This document shows, piece after piece, positions 12,601 to 20,559 of a stretch of 64,000 bases of DNA (positions are counted from its first letter, which is position 1; each line of letters opens with the position of its first letter). The position numbers were made by a program, and so were the translations under genes. The notes below the pieces were generated by a model. The model was not told the DNA's origin. It saw nothing but the letters and a program-made list of their open reading frames with translations, and did not search any database. Location: contig OX387611.1 of the NCBI GenBank assembly GCA_947568835.1, positions 3,600,001-3,664,000 on the forward strand, read 5' to 3'. This DNA comes from Protonemura montana (taxonomy: Eukaryota; Arthropoda; Insecta; Plecoptera; Nemouridae).

Positions 12601-15600
12601 CTCGTAGCGAGGTAGTAGCCGGCCAGGCGAGGGGGAGCCATACCTGGGGGCAAAAAACGAGATATTAATAATGGTTATATCTATCAATATCTACCAGCCT
12701 CTTGGCATCCTTTTCACACAGTAAATAAATTTGAAGTGCTCTTAAAAAATCACAAGAAAATTGCAGAAATGCCAGAAAAAAAAAAGTAAATGTGATGGTT
12801 TTTAGACTCATGTCTACTTGATTTATCCTTAGCACAAGTTTTTAGAAAAACTATTTGAAATGGGTTTTGAATGCTAAGTAAACAGCTACTAAATTTCCCG
12901 ACGTTTTGCAACATATACTAGTTACTTCTTCAGAGGTTTGAGCAGTCCTGAATATGGTTAAAGGACTGAATAAAGGACTGCTCAAACCTCTGAAGAAGTA
13001 ACTAGTATATGTTGCAAAACGTCGGGAAAGTTAGTAGCTGTTTACTTAGCATTCAAAACCCAGTTGAAATAGTTTTTCTTTGAACGTAAATGTGGTTTTA
13101 GTTCTGCGCCAACGTCTCACCTGTTTGGCGGCGGCGAACTGGACAAGCGAATGACTCGGTGCCGCGTGGGACTCGGCTTTCTGCTGGCAGAACGGAAACG
13201 GTTACGAGAATGGCCAAATTCGATTCTGATGCATGTCGCATTTGCCGTAAAGAACAGCATTTGTTGTAACAGTGCTGTGCTTGTGCTTATTGCTATGTCA
13301 ATTGTGTGCAGTCCCATATGATAACCAAGTTTTAAGATCCTTGTGTGCTATGCACGTTGTGTCAATTGTGTGCAGTCCCATATGATAACCAAGTTTTAAG
13401 ATCCTTGTGTGCTATGCTTGTGCGGATTGCTATGTCAATTGTGTGCAGTCCCATATGATAACCAAGTTTTAAGATCCTTGTGTGCCATGCTTGTGCTTTT
13501 GGCTATGTCAAATGTGGGTAGACCTTCATACAGTCGAGGTTGGCTTCAGCAAGAAACGCAAACCCACCTGTGTGGTGGCGGAGAGTTGGACAACCTAATA
13601 GCCCGGTGCCGCCCGGGACTTGGCCTTCGCGCCGGACTGGCGGGGCTCACGGACCGCCGGTCCCTCTCAGTTTCCCGGTCGGTGTCGATCTCCCGATCCC
13701 GGTCTCGATCTGCTTCCCGACTGCGTTCGTATGCCTTCGGGGGCAGAGGGGGAGTGTGGGGAGACTCCTAGAAGAAAACAAGCAGGTCGTTCATAATCCT
13801 TTGCTCTATCCAGGTTATTTGGGATCAGCTGGCTGGATCCTATGCTCTATCCAGGTTATTTGAGATCAGCTGGCTGGATCCTATGCTCTATCCAGGTTAT
13901 TTGAGATCAGCTGGCTGGATCCTATGCTCTATCCAGGTTATTTGAGATCAGCTGACTGGATCCTATGCTCTATCCAGGTTATTTGATATCAGCTGACTGG
14001 ATCCTATGCTCTATCCAGGTTATTTGAGATCATCTGGCTGGATCCTATGCTCTATCCAGGTTATTTTAAATCAGCTGGCTGGATCCTATGCTCTATCCAG
14101 GTTATTTGATATCAGCTGACTGGATCCTATGCTCTATCCAGGTTATTTGAGATCATCTGGCTGGATCCTATGCTCTATCCAGGTTATTTGAGATCAGCTG
14201 GCTGGATCCTATGCTCTATCCAGGTTATTTGAAATCAGCTGGCTGGATCCTATGCTCTATCCAGGTTATTTGATATCAGCTGACTGGATCCTATGCTCTA
14301 TCCAGGTTATTTGAGATCATCTGGCTGGATCCTATGCTCTATCCAGGTTATTTGAGATCAGCTGGCTGGATCCTATGCTCTATCCAGGTTATTTGAAATC
14401 AGCTGGCTGGATCCTATGCTCTATCCAGGTTATTTGAGATCAGCTGACTGGATCCTATGCTCTATCCATGTTATTTGAGATGACATGCTTACCCGCGGAC
14501 TGAGCCTCCTGGAGGGTAATGGTGGCGTTAGGGGCGTGAGGGCCGGCGAAGCTGACTTCTCCGACCCCGCCCCTGACTTTGCCGGTGCCGGTTCCCGGTC
14601 GTCGATCTCCCATGGCTCGGGCACGCGGCCTACGCCCCCAGCTGGGGCCGGCGCTTCCGCCTCCTGGAAATAAGAGACCGGGTTAATTTTGTTGTTTTGT
14701 TTAACAAAATGTCAGCATCAATTTAATCGATTGATTCCTTTTTTACTCGTTTCGTTCGTCTGTGAGCTAGGGATAGACTTCACAGACCATTCTCGGCATT
14801 GATAGAATTATTCCGTCGATGCAGCTTTTTGGGCAAAAATGATAAAAATTCACATTTTTTCAGGCTAGCTTCCTTTCCATCTTTCGTTTGCTGGTTTCAG
14901 CTCCCAGGTAGTAACGTCAGAAAAAACAAAAAACCCTGCAAAAACCCAAACCTTTGGAGAAACAGAACGTGATTCGAAGAATGGTGATCAACGTTCTGTC
15001 CTGTGACCGTTGAATAAGCATCTCATCGTAGAGTTGCTAAGAACTCTACTCTACTCTAGTCTCAGCCTCTTCCCCCTCGAGGGGGTCCCTCGATCCCGGC
15101 CCACAAGGCTGGAATCTGTGTGCCCAGATAGCTCAGTTATATTGTATTGTATTGTACCTTTACTTGTCCAAAATCACAGGGCTTACATTCGAAGAGTAAA
15201 AGGATGTGGACTCGTCAAGATTAAAAGTACATTATGATTACAAATTACAAATAAATTGCAAAAAACAAAGACAATGCTTTATACTTAAATACTAATATAG
15301 ACATATGAAATACTGAAGTAACAGCACTCATACCTTTGTCCAATCATTCGTGTTTAATTTATAAAATTTGTCATAATTTTAAAAACCTTTGTGTAATAAC
15401 AATTTTTTTATAGTGCGTCTAAACTTTGATAAATCAGCTATTGTAGCAACATTGTCAGGAAGATTGTTAAAAAGTTTAATACCAAGTCAGTAGACCGACC
15501 GGCAATTGGGAGGTCCTGGGTTCGAATTCCAGTTCGGATGCACTTTTTTTCCAGTCTAGCTTCCTTTCCATAGCACGGTTTTTGAGGCAAACGTAAGATC

Positions 15601-18600
15601 GAACGCCTTACCTCGTCGTCGTCCTCAGGGTCCGACGTCATGAAGCTCAACTTCGGCCGCGACTTCGGACTCGGCTCCACCTCCGCCGCGCTCGAGCTGT
15701 GCGACCGTCGCTTGCGTCGCTTCTTGCGCGAAGACGGCTTCGACTTCTTGTCGCGCTTGTGACGCTTGTCCTTGCGATAGCGACGTTCTTTCTTCACCGC
15801 GGCGTCGACAAGAGGCGGCGGCGGGCTGGCCTTCGCCTCAACGCTGCCGTAACTGTCGGGGCAAAGCGAGGTTAGTTTTCAAGATCTTTTGATTTAATTG
15901 TATTTAATATAATTCAAGATGGAAATGGGATGAAAGTGCTAAAAATAGCACAAAAGCTTTACGCTAAAAAAGCAGCCATTTTTTTAGCGTAAATTTAACG
16001 AATCCAACGTCAAATTGGAGTTACTGAAGTTTGACAGGTTGTGACGTGATATAGCGTCACTAGAATCAGATTGACTGTGAGCATTCACAGCCTCTTGGTT
16101 CTGCTCCTTGGAGATCCGTCATTCTCATCAAATACACTAAAATCATCTCAGCGAATTATGTGTCCAAGTAGCTCAATTTGTTAGAGCAACACCCGCGACA
16201 GGTGGAGATCGGGGTCCAAGTAGCTCAATTGGTTAGAGCAACACCCGTGACAGGTGGAGATTGGGGTCCAAGTCCACGTTCAGGGCATCAATTTTTGAGA
16301 CGGTTATGGTGTTCATAACAATTATTTTTCAAAAAAATCCGAGATCGTTTACTCTGTAGGGTCTAAACTTGGGACGAGGGGCATACCGCTTGCGACGATG
16401 CTGGGCAGAGACGGCCGACGAGACGGAATCGCGGCGGCTCCGCGGCTTCATCTCGACGGGGGACGGAGAAGAGACGGGAGACGCGCCAACCTGCGGGAGA
16501 GAAGTCGCGTTACAGTCAAGCCAGCTGTGTACATCACGAAACTGAACCAAATTATTTATAATTCAAATATTGCACATTTTACTGCAAATAAAACATATAT
16601 ACCAGCATATATCGCTTCCTTCTTAATTCATTCTTTGATTTGTGGTGTTTAACGACGCACTGTTTTGATAACGTGCCATGCGGCACTGGTCTAATGGCGT
16701 CTGTGAATGAGTGGATGATGATGAACCCAAATTAGACTAGAAGGGAGGAGGGGAAACCCGGTCCCCGCAAGTAGCCTACTCCTGTTGAAGAGCACTAAGG
16801 GGACCACCGGCTTAACGTCCCTTCCGAAGGACGGTACAACGCGAACAACAGGATTCCTCCACAAATCCATGCTGTCGAGAGGTTGATAAGCAAGGCGAGT
16901 GAAGTTGCTGTACTAACTTTCATCCCTCCAACCTCTCTTCCAAACAGAACTGGTCATGTGTATGATGGTCACCCATCCAATACCTGACACAGCGCAGTGT
17001 TGTTTAACTTTCATCCCTCCAACATCTCTCCCGAACAGAACTGGTCATGTGTATGATGGTCACCCATCCAATACCTGACCCAGCGCAGTGTTGCTTAACT
17101 TTCATCCCTCCAACCTCTCTCCCGAACAGAACTGGTCATGTGTATGATGGTCACCCATCCAATACCTGACCCAGCTCAGTGTTGCTTAACTTTCACCCCT
17201 CCAACTGGTCATTCTTTCATCTACCCCGTTACATAAACCTTATAAAACCCCAAGCCCACCGGCAGAAGCCATCAACTCACCTCCGCGAGGGTACGAGCTG
17301 GATCGACCGCCGCTCTAAACGGCTTCACCTTGCCGCCGCCAGCATCGCGCCGCGACTCCGACAGCGATGTCGGGCTCACCTGTAAATTTGTAAATTAGTT
17401 CTATTGTTATTACTGTTATTATTATTATTACTGTGGACTGTCACATATCATGTATTTGATCTTCACGGCAATAAACATACACATCAAACAACACCTGGAA
17501 AAGACAGACGAGCACCGGAGTTAGGAACCTAATTAATAATGACGGGATCAGAGGGTAGCAAGAATGAGATGCTCGGGATAAGGGACAAATATCAAACAGA
17601 TGAAAAATTAAGGTTTCAATTTATTTTTTGCTCTTTGATTTTGGCATCATAGCGTGTTTTTTTTTTTTCAAATATATATTTTTTCATTTATGTTTCAATA
17701 ATATGCCAAATCTGATTTAAATTGCAAACGCTTGCAATGCGCGGGGTATTCTATTATTATCAACACTATAACTTGATCCATGTTTGGTCATCAAATTTTG
17801 AGACCTTTTTAAGTGTTTCTAATTTTTGCGTTTTGTTTCAATGTAATTCACAAATACAAACTTTTATTTTGTATCGGTCTCTTATTTTCCCCTTCTTCAA
17901 AGCGTCTCATTTTCACCCAACTTCAGCCGAAATAGTTTCGGTCTTCGATTACGAAGCCAAAAAAAGGATGTTAACATTTTTCAAGCATAAAAATTAACGT
18001 ACATTATTTGAAAATATTGTAACCTCATGAAACTGTTAAAGTCTAATAGTATGATAATGATAATGATGATGATGAATGATAAATGTATGATAGATTATTT
18101 AAAAATTTGGCAAATTATTTTACCCACACAAATAATTAAATCAGGATTCAATATTCAAGTTGCTTACAATTGTGTGTGTCTATTATGATTGATTTTAGAC
18201 TCATGTCTACTTGATGTAAACTTAGCACTAGTTTTAACAAAAACTATTTCAACTGGGTTTTGAATGCTAAGTGAAGAACAACTGAATTTCCCAATGTTGA
18301 TATTAGCTTTGATAAAGTAACAGGTACAAGTTACGAAACGTTGGTAAATTTAGTTGTTCTTCACTTAGCATTCAATCCTAGTTGAAATAGTTTTTGTCAG
18401 TATTTGTCAGTTTCTTTTTCACAATCAAAGCCTAACAAAGCTTTTTAAAGAAGGCCGACGCCATTAGACCAGTGCCGCATGGCCAGATGTCAAAACAGTG
18501 CGTCGTTAAACACCGCAAATAATTCTTAAAGAAGGCCAAGTCAGGTTATGAAAGTGCGGTCAGGTTATGAAAGTGCGGTTAGGTCGCCCACCTCTCCCTC

Positions 18601-20403
18601 GCTGAGACTGAGTCCATCGCTCTGTATCTCGCCGGCCTCGGGACCCGAGAGGTCCTCGGAGCTGACGTCCGAATACTCGACGAGCGGCTTTATCGACGCG
18701 GAGACCAGCTCGACGAGGTCAGAGTCGCGCGGGGAATCACGGCTTCGCTTGCTGCAAAACACGGAGCTGGTTAGGTTAGGTTAGGTTAGGTTAGGTAAGG
18801 TTAGGTAAGGTTAGGTAAGGTTAGGTTAGGTAAGGTTAGGTTAGGTATGGTTAAGTTAGGTTAGGTTAGGTAAGGTAAGGTTAGGTTAGGTTAGGTTAGG
18901 TGAGGTTCTGCGAAATCTGATTTAAATTGCAGACGCTTGCAATGCGCGGGATATTTTATTATTATAAACATTTGCAATTTAAATCAGATTTTGCATATTT
19001 AACATCAAATTGGAGTTATTCGAGTTTGACAGGTTGTGCCTTGATATAGCGTCACTACAATCAGAGTGACTGTGAGTATTCACAGCCTCTTGGTTCTACT
19101 CCTTGGAGAACTGTCATTCTCATCAAATACACTAAAATCGTCTCAAAAAGCCAGTGTCCAAGTAGCTCAATTGGTTAGAGCAACACCCGCGACAGGTGGA
19201 GATCGGGGTTTGAGTCCCCGTTTGGGCATCATTTTTTGAGAAAATATTATAGTTCCTAATAATAAAAAATATTCTGAGATTTTTTCGAAGAACAAGGAAA
19301 CGAATATTTATAATGAAAAAAAACATTGATTTCTGACGCAATAGGCAAACACATAATGTGCATTCTGGGCAAGATCGAAATATTACTGACAGTTTTATGA
19401 CGATCTCATAAGCTTTTTCTAAAATAAATTGAAAGTCACATTTGGCTGCATTTGCCCCATGAGAATGTTAAATCTATGAAAGCTTCATCAGTGATTGCAT
19501 ATCATGTCCATCTGTGTTATCATTGTCATTGAAGATTTTGTACTAAAAGTTCTGAAACCTTTCTCATCTATTGCACAAGCATTTTAAATGTATGTCGGGA
19601 TAATGTAAAAGCTAATTTGCAAACGCTTTCAATGTGCAAAGTAGTTTATTATTATAAACACTATTAACCGATAACAAAAACCCATTTTTACACATATTTT
19701 TGAGAGGTCATCAACATTCCATAAAATACAAAATGTCCGAAAAGATCTTTCATGAAATCCCACGCACCCATCTATTTTGTACTTCAACCGTTGAGCGCAG
19801 GTTCTAGGTAGAGTTTCAACGTCAATGTTACAGTCTCTGCGTTGAAGATGGCCGCCAAATGACTACCTTACTGACAAAAATGCAGAGTACCGGAACATCA
19901 CGTTAGGTGGAGCCACTGTCGTATGAAATTTAATTTCGATATTTCTCGTAGATTACTTGCTTTTTAATATTGCTATGTGTTTATCAATCGTTGAGGTAAA
20001 CATTGATGGAGATTTTTTTAGCATGAAACGTCACAAAAGCGAGTTAACCTACGAGAAATATCGAAATTAAAATTCATACGACAGTAGCACCACTTAACGT
20101 GATGTTCCGGTACTCTGGATTTTTGTCGGTAAGGTAGTCATTTGGCGGCCATCTTTCACGCAGGGACTGTAACATTGACGTTGTTTCTCTACCTATAACC
20201 TACACTCAACGGTATTACCAACCGAAAATCCCGAAATGGGGTTCGCCATCAGAATCCAGAGTTACTCACTTGGAGGCGGAGTCCTTGCGCTTGGACTTCT
20301 TCGTCACTTTCTTGGACTTTGAGTGCTTCCGTCGGCCCTTGGACTCGGAATCCGTCTTGGTCCTCGAGCGGCCGTTGCGGGAAGACTCGCGCTCGCTCGG
20401 CAT
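686..20403 (-). CDS. CDK12: Cyclin-dependent kinase 12/13 (partial, C-terminus off window)
   Basis: RNA polymerase II C-terminal-domain kinase that partners cyclin K in the nucleus. Phase-consistent coding exons (minus strand): 20270-20403, 18592-18751, 17281-17379, 16387-16490, 15612-15852, 14493-14663, 13568-13767, 13121-13183, 12497-12643, 11864-12052, 10726-11105, 8445-8620, 7432-7562 (could extend to 7613), 6325-6503, 5633-5884, 3592-3752, 2887-3090, 1983-2180, 686-954; about 1152 residues. The N-terminus is Arg/Ser/Lys-rich and holds the conserved [14 protein letters not shown] motif. The kinase shows glycine loop [16 protein letters not shown] lysine, helix [24 protein letters not shown], the T-loop Thr in [11 protein letters not shown], and [12 protein letters not shown]. 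The last exon ends at a GTGAGT donor (intron from 685), so the gene continues left of position 1. The start ATG follows a 3' splice site at 20412. CDK12 and CDK13 cannot be separated here; invertebrates usually have one gene. Confidence 0.95.
1063..1345 (-). mobile_element. 5S-derived SINE fragment, three 91-bp internal units
   Basis: Reverse-strand copies of the unit carrying TAAGCAACACTGCGCTGGGT and GGATGGGTGACCATCATA, the 5S rRNA internal promoter region. The 3' body is limited to a few bases (1022-1062). CDK12 intron. Confidence 0.8.
1378..1495 (+). mobile_element. Decayed fragment of the tRNA-like repeat
   Basis: Contains AACGCTTGCAATGCGCAAAG and a remnant of the tRNA head (GTCCAAGTAGCTCAA). 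CDK12 intron. Confidence 0.5.
1632..1886 (+). mobile_element. Half copy of foldback MITE family E
   Basis: Matches the right half of the roughly 425-bp foldback element (CACTTAACGTGATGTTCCGG, ending in CACTCAACG). The left arm is missing. Confidence 0.75.
1895..2016 (-). repeat. 76-bp duplication of a CDK12 exon end with its splice donor
   Basis: The 3' end of the kinase exon (GGGGAGCTGTTCTGGAAG on the minus strand, through CAG and the GT donor) occurs twice, near 1971-2016 and again near 1895-1940. The upstream donor, GTAAAC at 1982, gives the conserved KKPVFQ junction. The second copy is in another frame with donor GTGAAC. A decoy donor therefore sits 76 bp into the intron. Confidence 0.75.
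2256..2768 (+). repeat. 42-bp minisatellite, about 12 copies
   Basis: Unit contains GTGCTGGGATAACAAGAATA. As 42 is divisible by three, several frames stay open on both strands; these are not genes. CDK12 intron between the 1983-2180 and 2887-3090 exons. Confidence 0.95.
3119..3372 (-). repeat. Family A 114-bp minisatellite, two inverted copies
   Basis: Reverse complement of the array at 1-660, starting about 30 bp upstream of the acceptor of the 2887-3090 exon. Inverted copies on either side of two kinase exons could pair in the transcript. Confidence 0.9.
3806..4035. mobile_element. Foldback MITE family D
   Basis: Inverted arms: TTTTGAATGCTAAGTAAAGG on the left, its complement on the right (CCTTTACTTAGCATTCAAAA). 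The centre here is short and diverged. CDK12 intron. Confidence 0.75.
4040..5210. other. CDK12 intron, no recognised feature
   Basis: AT-rich unique-looking intron sequence. I see no exon, RNA gene or repeat family here. Confidence 0.5.
5214..5542 (+). repeat. 49-bp minisatellite, about 6.7 copies
   Basis: Unit contains GCTTGCACAGATATTCCATC and TTATGAGGCAAAGACTA. The same family recurs in the zinc-finger gene intron at 47373-47593. CDK12 intron. Confidence 0.95.
5936..6303 (+). repeat. 68-bp minisatellite, family B, about 5.5 copies
   Basis: Unit contains GGCTAAGCGGTGGCCGGTCC and GCTGTTGGACAGGAGCAGCC. A larger inverted array lies in PSMC5 at 27070-27935. CDK12 intron, ending 20 bp from an exon. 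Confidence 0.95.
6621..7415 (+). mobile_element. 5S-rRNA-derived SINE with tandem 91-bp internal repeats
   Basis: The head reads GAAACACCGGTTCTCGTGAG then ATTACCGAAGTTAAGCAACA and GGATGGGTGA, a clear match to 5S rRNA with its A and C box regions. The next 91 bp are repeated about five times. A body follows (CCTTCGGAAGGGATGTTAAG, GGCCAGATGTCAAAACAGTG), ending in an A/T-rich tail (AATAATAATAAATAATAA). This is the fullest copy in the window. SINE3-class elements have 5S heads; that class assignment is inference. Confidence 0.85.
7905..8220 (-). mobile_element. tRNA-like repeat (family T1), one full and one partial head
   Basis: On the minus strand 8031-7959 folds as a 73-base cloverleaf: GTCCAAG/TTTGGGC acceptor stem, D arm GCTC/GAGC, T arm CGGGG/CCCCG. 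Box A (TAGCTCAATTGG) and box B (GGTTCGAGTCC) are present. The base before the anticodon is G, not T, so it is unlikely to be a working tRNA. Flanks shared with other copies include GACGCTATATCACGTCACAA. Confidence 0.8.
8652..10654 (+). repeat. 114-bp minisatellite, family A, about 17.5 copies
   Basis: Same unit as 1-660. Nested higher-order repetition is visible: the variant with GATTAAACGTTTGG recurs at intervals. It fills the 2.1-kb CDK12 intron between the 8445-8620 and 10726-11105 exons. Confidence 0.95.
11215..11860 (+). mobile_element. 5'-truncated LINE 3' end with an 84-bp tandem repeat
   Basis: Reads [20 protein letters not shown], the usual C-terminal end of a non-LTR retrotransposon reverse-transcriptase protein. 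Then come four 84-bp copies (11362-11700; GTAGGTATGTTCCTACCACA), an A/T-rich stretch and a terminal (AATC)n tail. The tail ends two or three bases inside the CDK12 intron, next to the donor of the 11864-12052 exon. Confidence 0.7.
12078..12432 (+). repeat. 70-bp minisatellite, about 5 copies
   Basis: Unit contains CTACATAATACGACCGGTGG and CCCCGACCTAGAGCGGTCAT. The same family forms an 18-copy array at 40558-41822. CDK12 intron. Confidence 0.95.
12686..12720 (+). repeat. Single copy of the 29-bp minisatellite unit
   Basis: CAGCCTCTTGGCATCCTTTT flanked by AATATCTAC matches the unit that is repeated about 52 times at 45412-46915. CDK12 intron. Confidence 0.7.
12801..13080. mobile_element. Foldback MITE family D, near-perfect hairpin
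   Basis: The left arm (TTTTGAATGCTAAGTAAACA to TTTGAGCAGTCCT) is mirrored by the right arm (CTGCTCAAACCTCTGAAGAA to CATTCAAAACCCAGTTGAAA). Arms of about 120 bp flank a short loop. CDK12 intron. Confidence 0.85.
13121..13767 (-). repeat. Tandemly duplicated CDK12 exon segment
   Basis: Exon 13121-13183 encodes [20 protein letters not shown]. The neighbouring exon 13568-13767 ends with [20 protein letters not shown]. Both end in the same phase (AG before GTGAG or GTGGG). The sequence therefore shows a duplicated exon end, kept in frame, inside the SR-rich region. The intron between them carries three copies of a roughly 65-74 bp repeat (13296-13510). Confidence 0.75.
13296..13510 (+). repeat. 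Three copies of a 65-74 bp repeat
   Basis: Unit contains GTGTGCAGTCCCATATGATA and ACCAAGTTTTAAGATCCTTG. It lies in the intron between the two related CDK12 exons. Confidence 0.85.
13798..14484 (+). repeat. 41-bp minisatellite, about 16.7 copies
   Basis: Unit contains GCTCTATCCAGGTTATTTGA and CAGCTGGCTGGATCC. Variants repeat in groups of about five units, a higher-order structure. It ends ten bases before the donor of the 14493-14663 CDK12 exon. Confidence 0.95.
14850..14960 (+). mobile_element. Body fragment of the second tRNA-derived SINE (family T2)
   Basis: CTAGCTTCCTTTCCATCTTT and GCTGGTTTCAGCTCCC match the body of the copies at 15120-15571 and 63350-63640. No tRNA head here. Confidence 0.55.
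15120..15571 (+). mobile_element. tRNA-derived SINE (family T2) interrupted by a LINE
   Basis: The head starts CCCAGATAGCTCAG (box A) and resumes after the insertion with ACCGGCAATTGGGAGGTCCT and GGTTCGAATTCC (box B), then TCTAGCTTCCTTTCCAT. Compare the intact relative at 63350-63640. Confidence 0.7.
15138..15486 (-). mobile_element. 5'-truncated LINE 3' end inserted in a SINE
   Basis: The minus strand encodes [20 protein letters not shown] followed by [14 protein letters not shown] and a stop, the C-terminal tail of a non-LTR retrotransposon protein. A 3' UTR and an (ACAAT)n tail follow. TCAGT direct repeats at 15133-15137 and 15487-15491 look like the target-site duplication. Confidence 0.75.
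16020..16320 (+). mobile_element. tRNA-like repeat (family T1), two heads
   Basis: Contains GACGTGATATAGCGTCACTA, then two truncated tRNA-like heads (GTCCAAGTAGCTCAATTTGT) and the TTTTTGAGACGGTTATGGTG end. CDK12 intron. Confidence 0.75.
16635..17206 (-). mobile_element. 5S-derived SINE, body plus three 91-bp units
   Basis: Tail and body on the minus strand (GTTTAACGACGCACTGTTTT, GGACCACCGGCTTAACGTCC on plus) joined to three internal units at 16907-17206. The 5' head is lost. CDK12 intron. Confidence 0.8.
17715..17770 (+). mobile_element. Fragment of the tRNA-like repeat flank
   Basis: TTGCAAACGCTTGCAATGCG and TATTATTATCAACAC match the outer part of family T1; no tRNA head. Confidence 0.5.
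18194..18398. mobile_element. Foldback MITE family D
   Basis: Inverted arms GGGTTTTGAATGCTAAGTGA and TCACTTAGCATTCAA around GTAACAGGTACAAGTTACGA. CDK12 intron. Confidence 0.8.
18455..18527 (+). mobile_element. Solo tail of the 5S-derived SINE
   Basis: TGGCCAGATGTCAAAACAGT followed by GCGTCGTTAAACACCGCAAA matches the 3' end of the element at 6621-7415. Confidence 0.65.
18771..18901 (+). repeat. Interstitial TTAGG telomere-type array
   Basis: About 26 TTAGG units with TAAGG variants. On the CDK12 strand it is (CCTAA)n and ends about 18 bp before the acceptor of the 18592-18751 exon. TTAGG is the ancestral arthropod telomere repeat. Confidence 0.9.
18912..19250 (+). mobile_element. tRNA-like repeat (family T1), one full head
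   Basis: Outer flank AATCTGATTTAAATTGCAGA, central GATATAGCGTCACTACAATC, then a full tRNA-like head ending GGTTTGAGTCCCCGTTTGGG and TTTTTTGAGAAAATATTATA. CDK12 intron. Confidence 0.75.
19789..20211. mobile_element. Foldback MITE family E, full length
   Basis: About 423 bp with long inverted arms: GTTACAGTCTCTGCG and GAATGACTACC-type sequence on the left, and GGTAGTCATTTGGCGGCCAT to CTACACTCAACG on the right. CDK12 intron, close to the first coding exon. Confidence 0.85.
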
Positions 20404-20559
20404 ATCACCGGCTGCAAGCAAGAACAAACGTTCGACGTTACGGTCGTTGATTCAGACGTTACTTTCCATCGGCTCGTCGCAATGTCGCTATTGGGTTGGC
20501 TGGCGCTGGCGCTACAGTACAAAATCATTTCTCAACGCTTGAGTAAACAGACAAAAACG

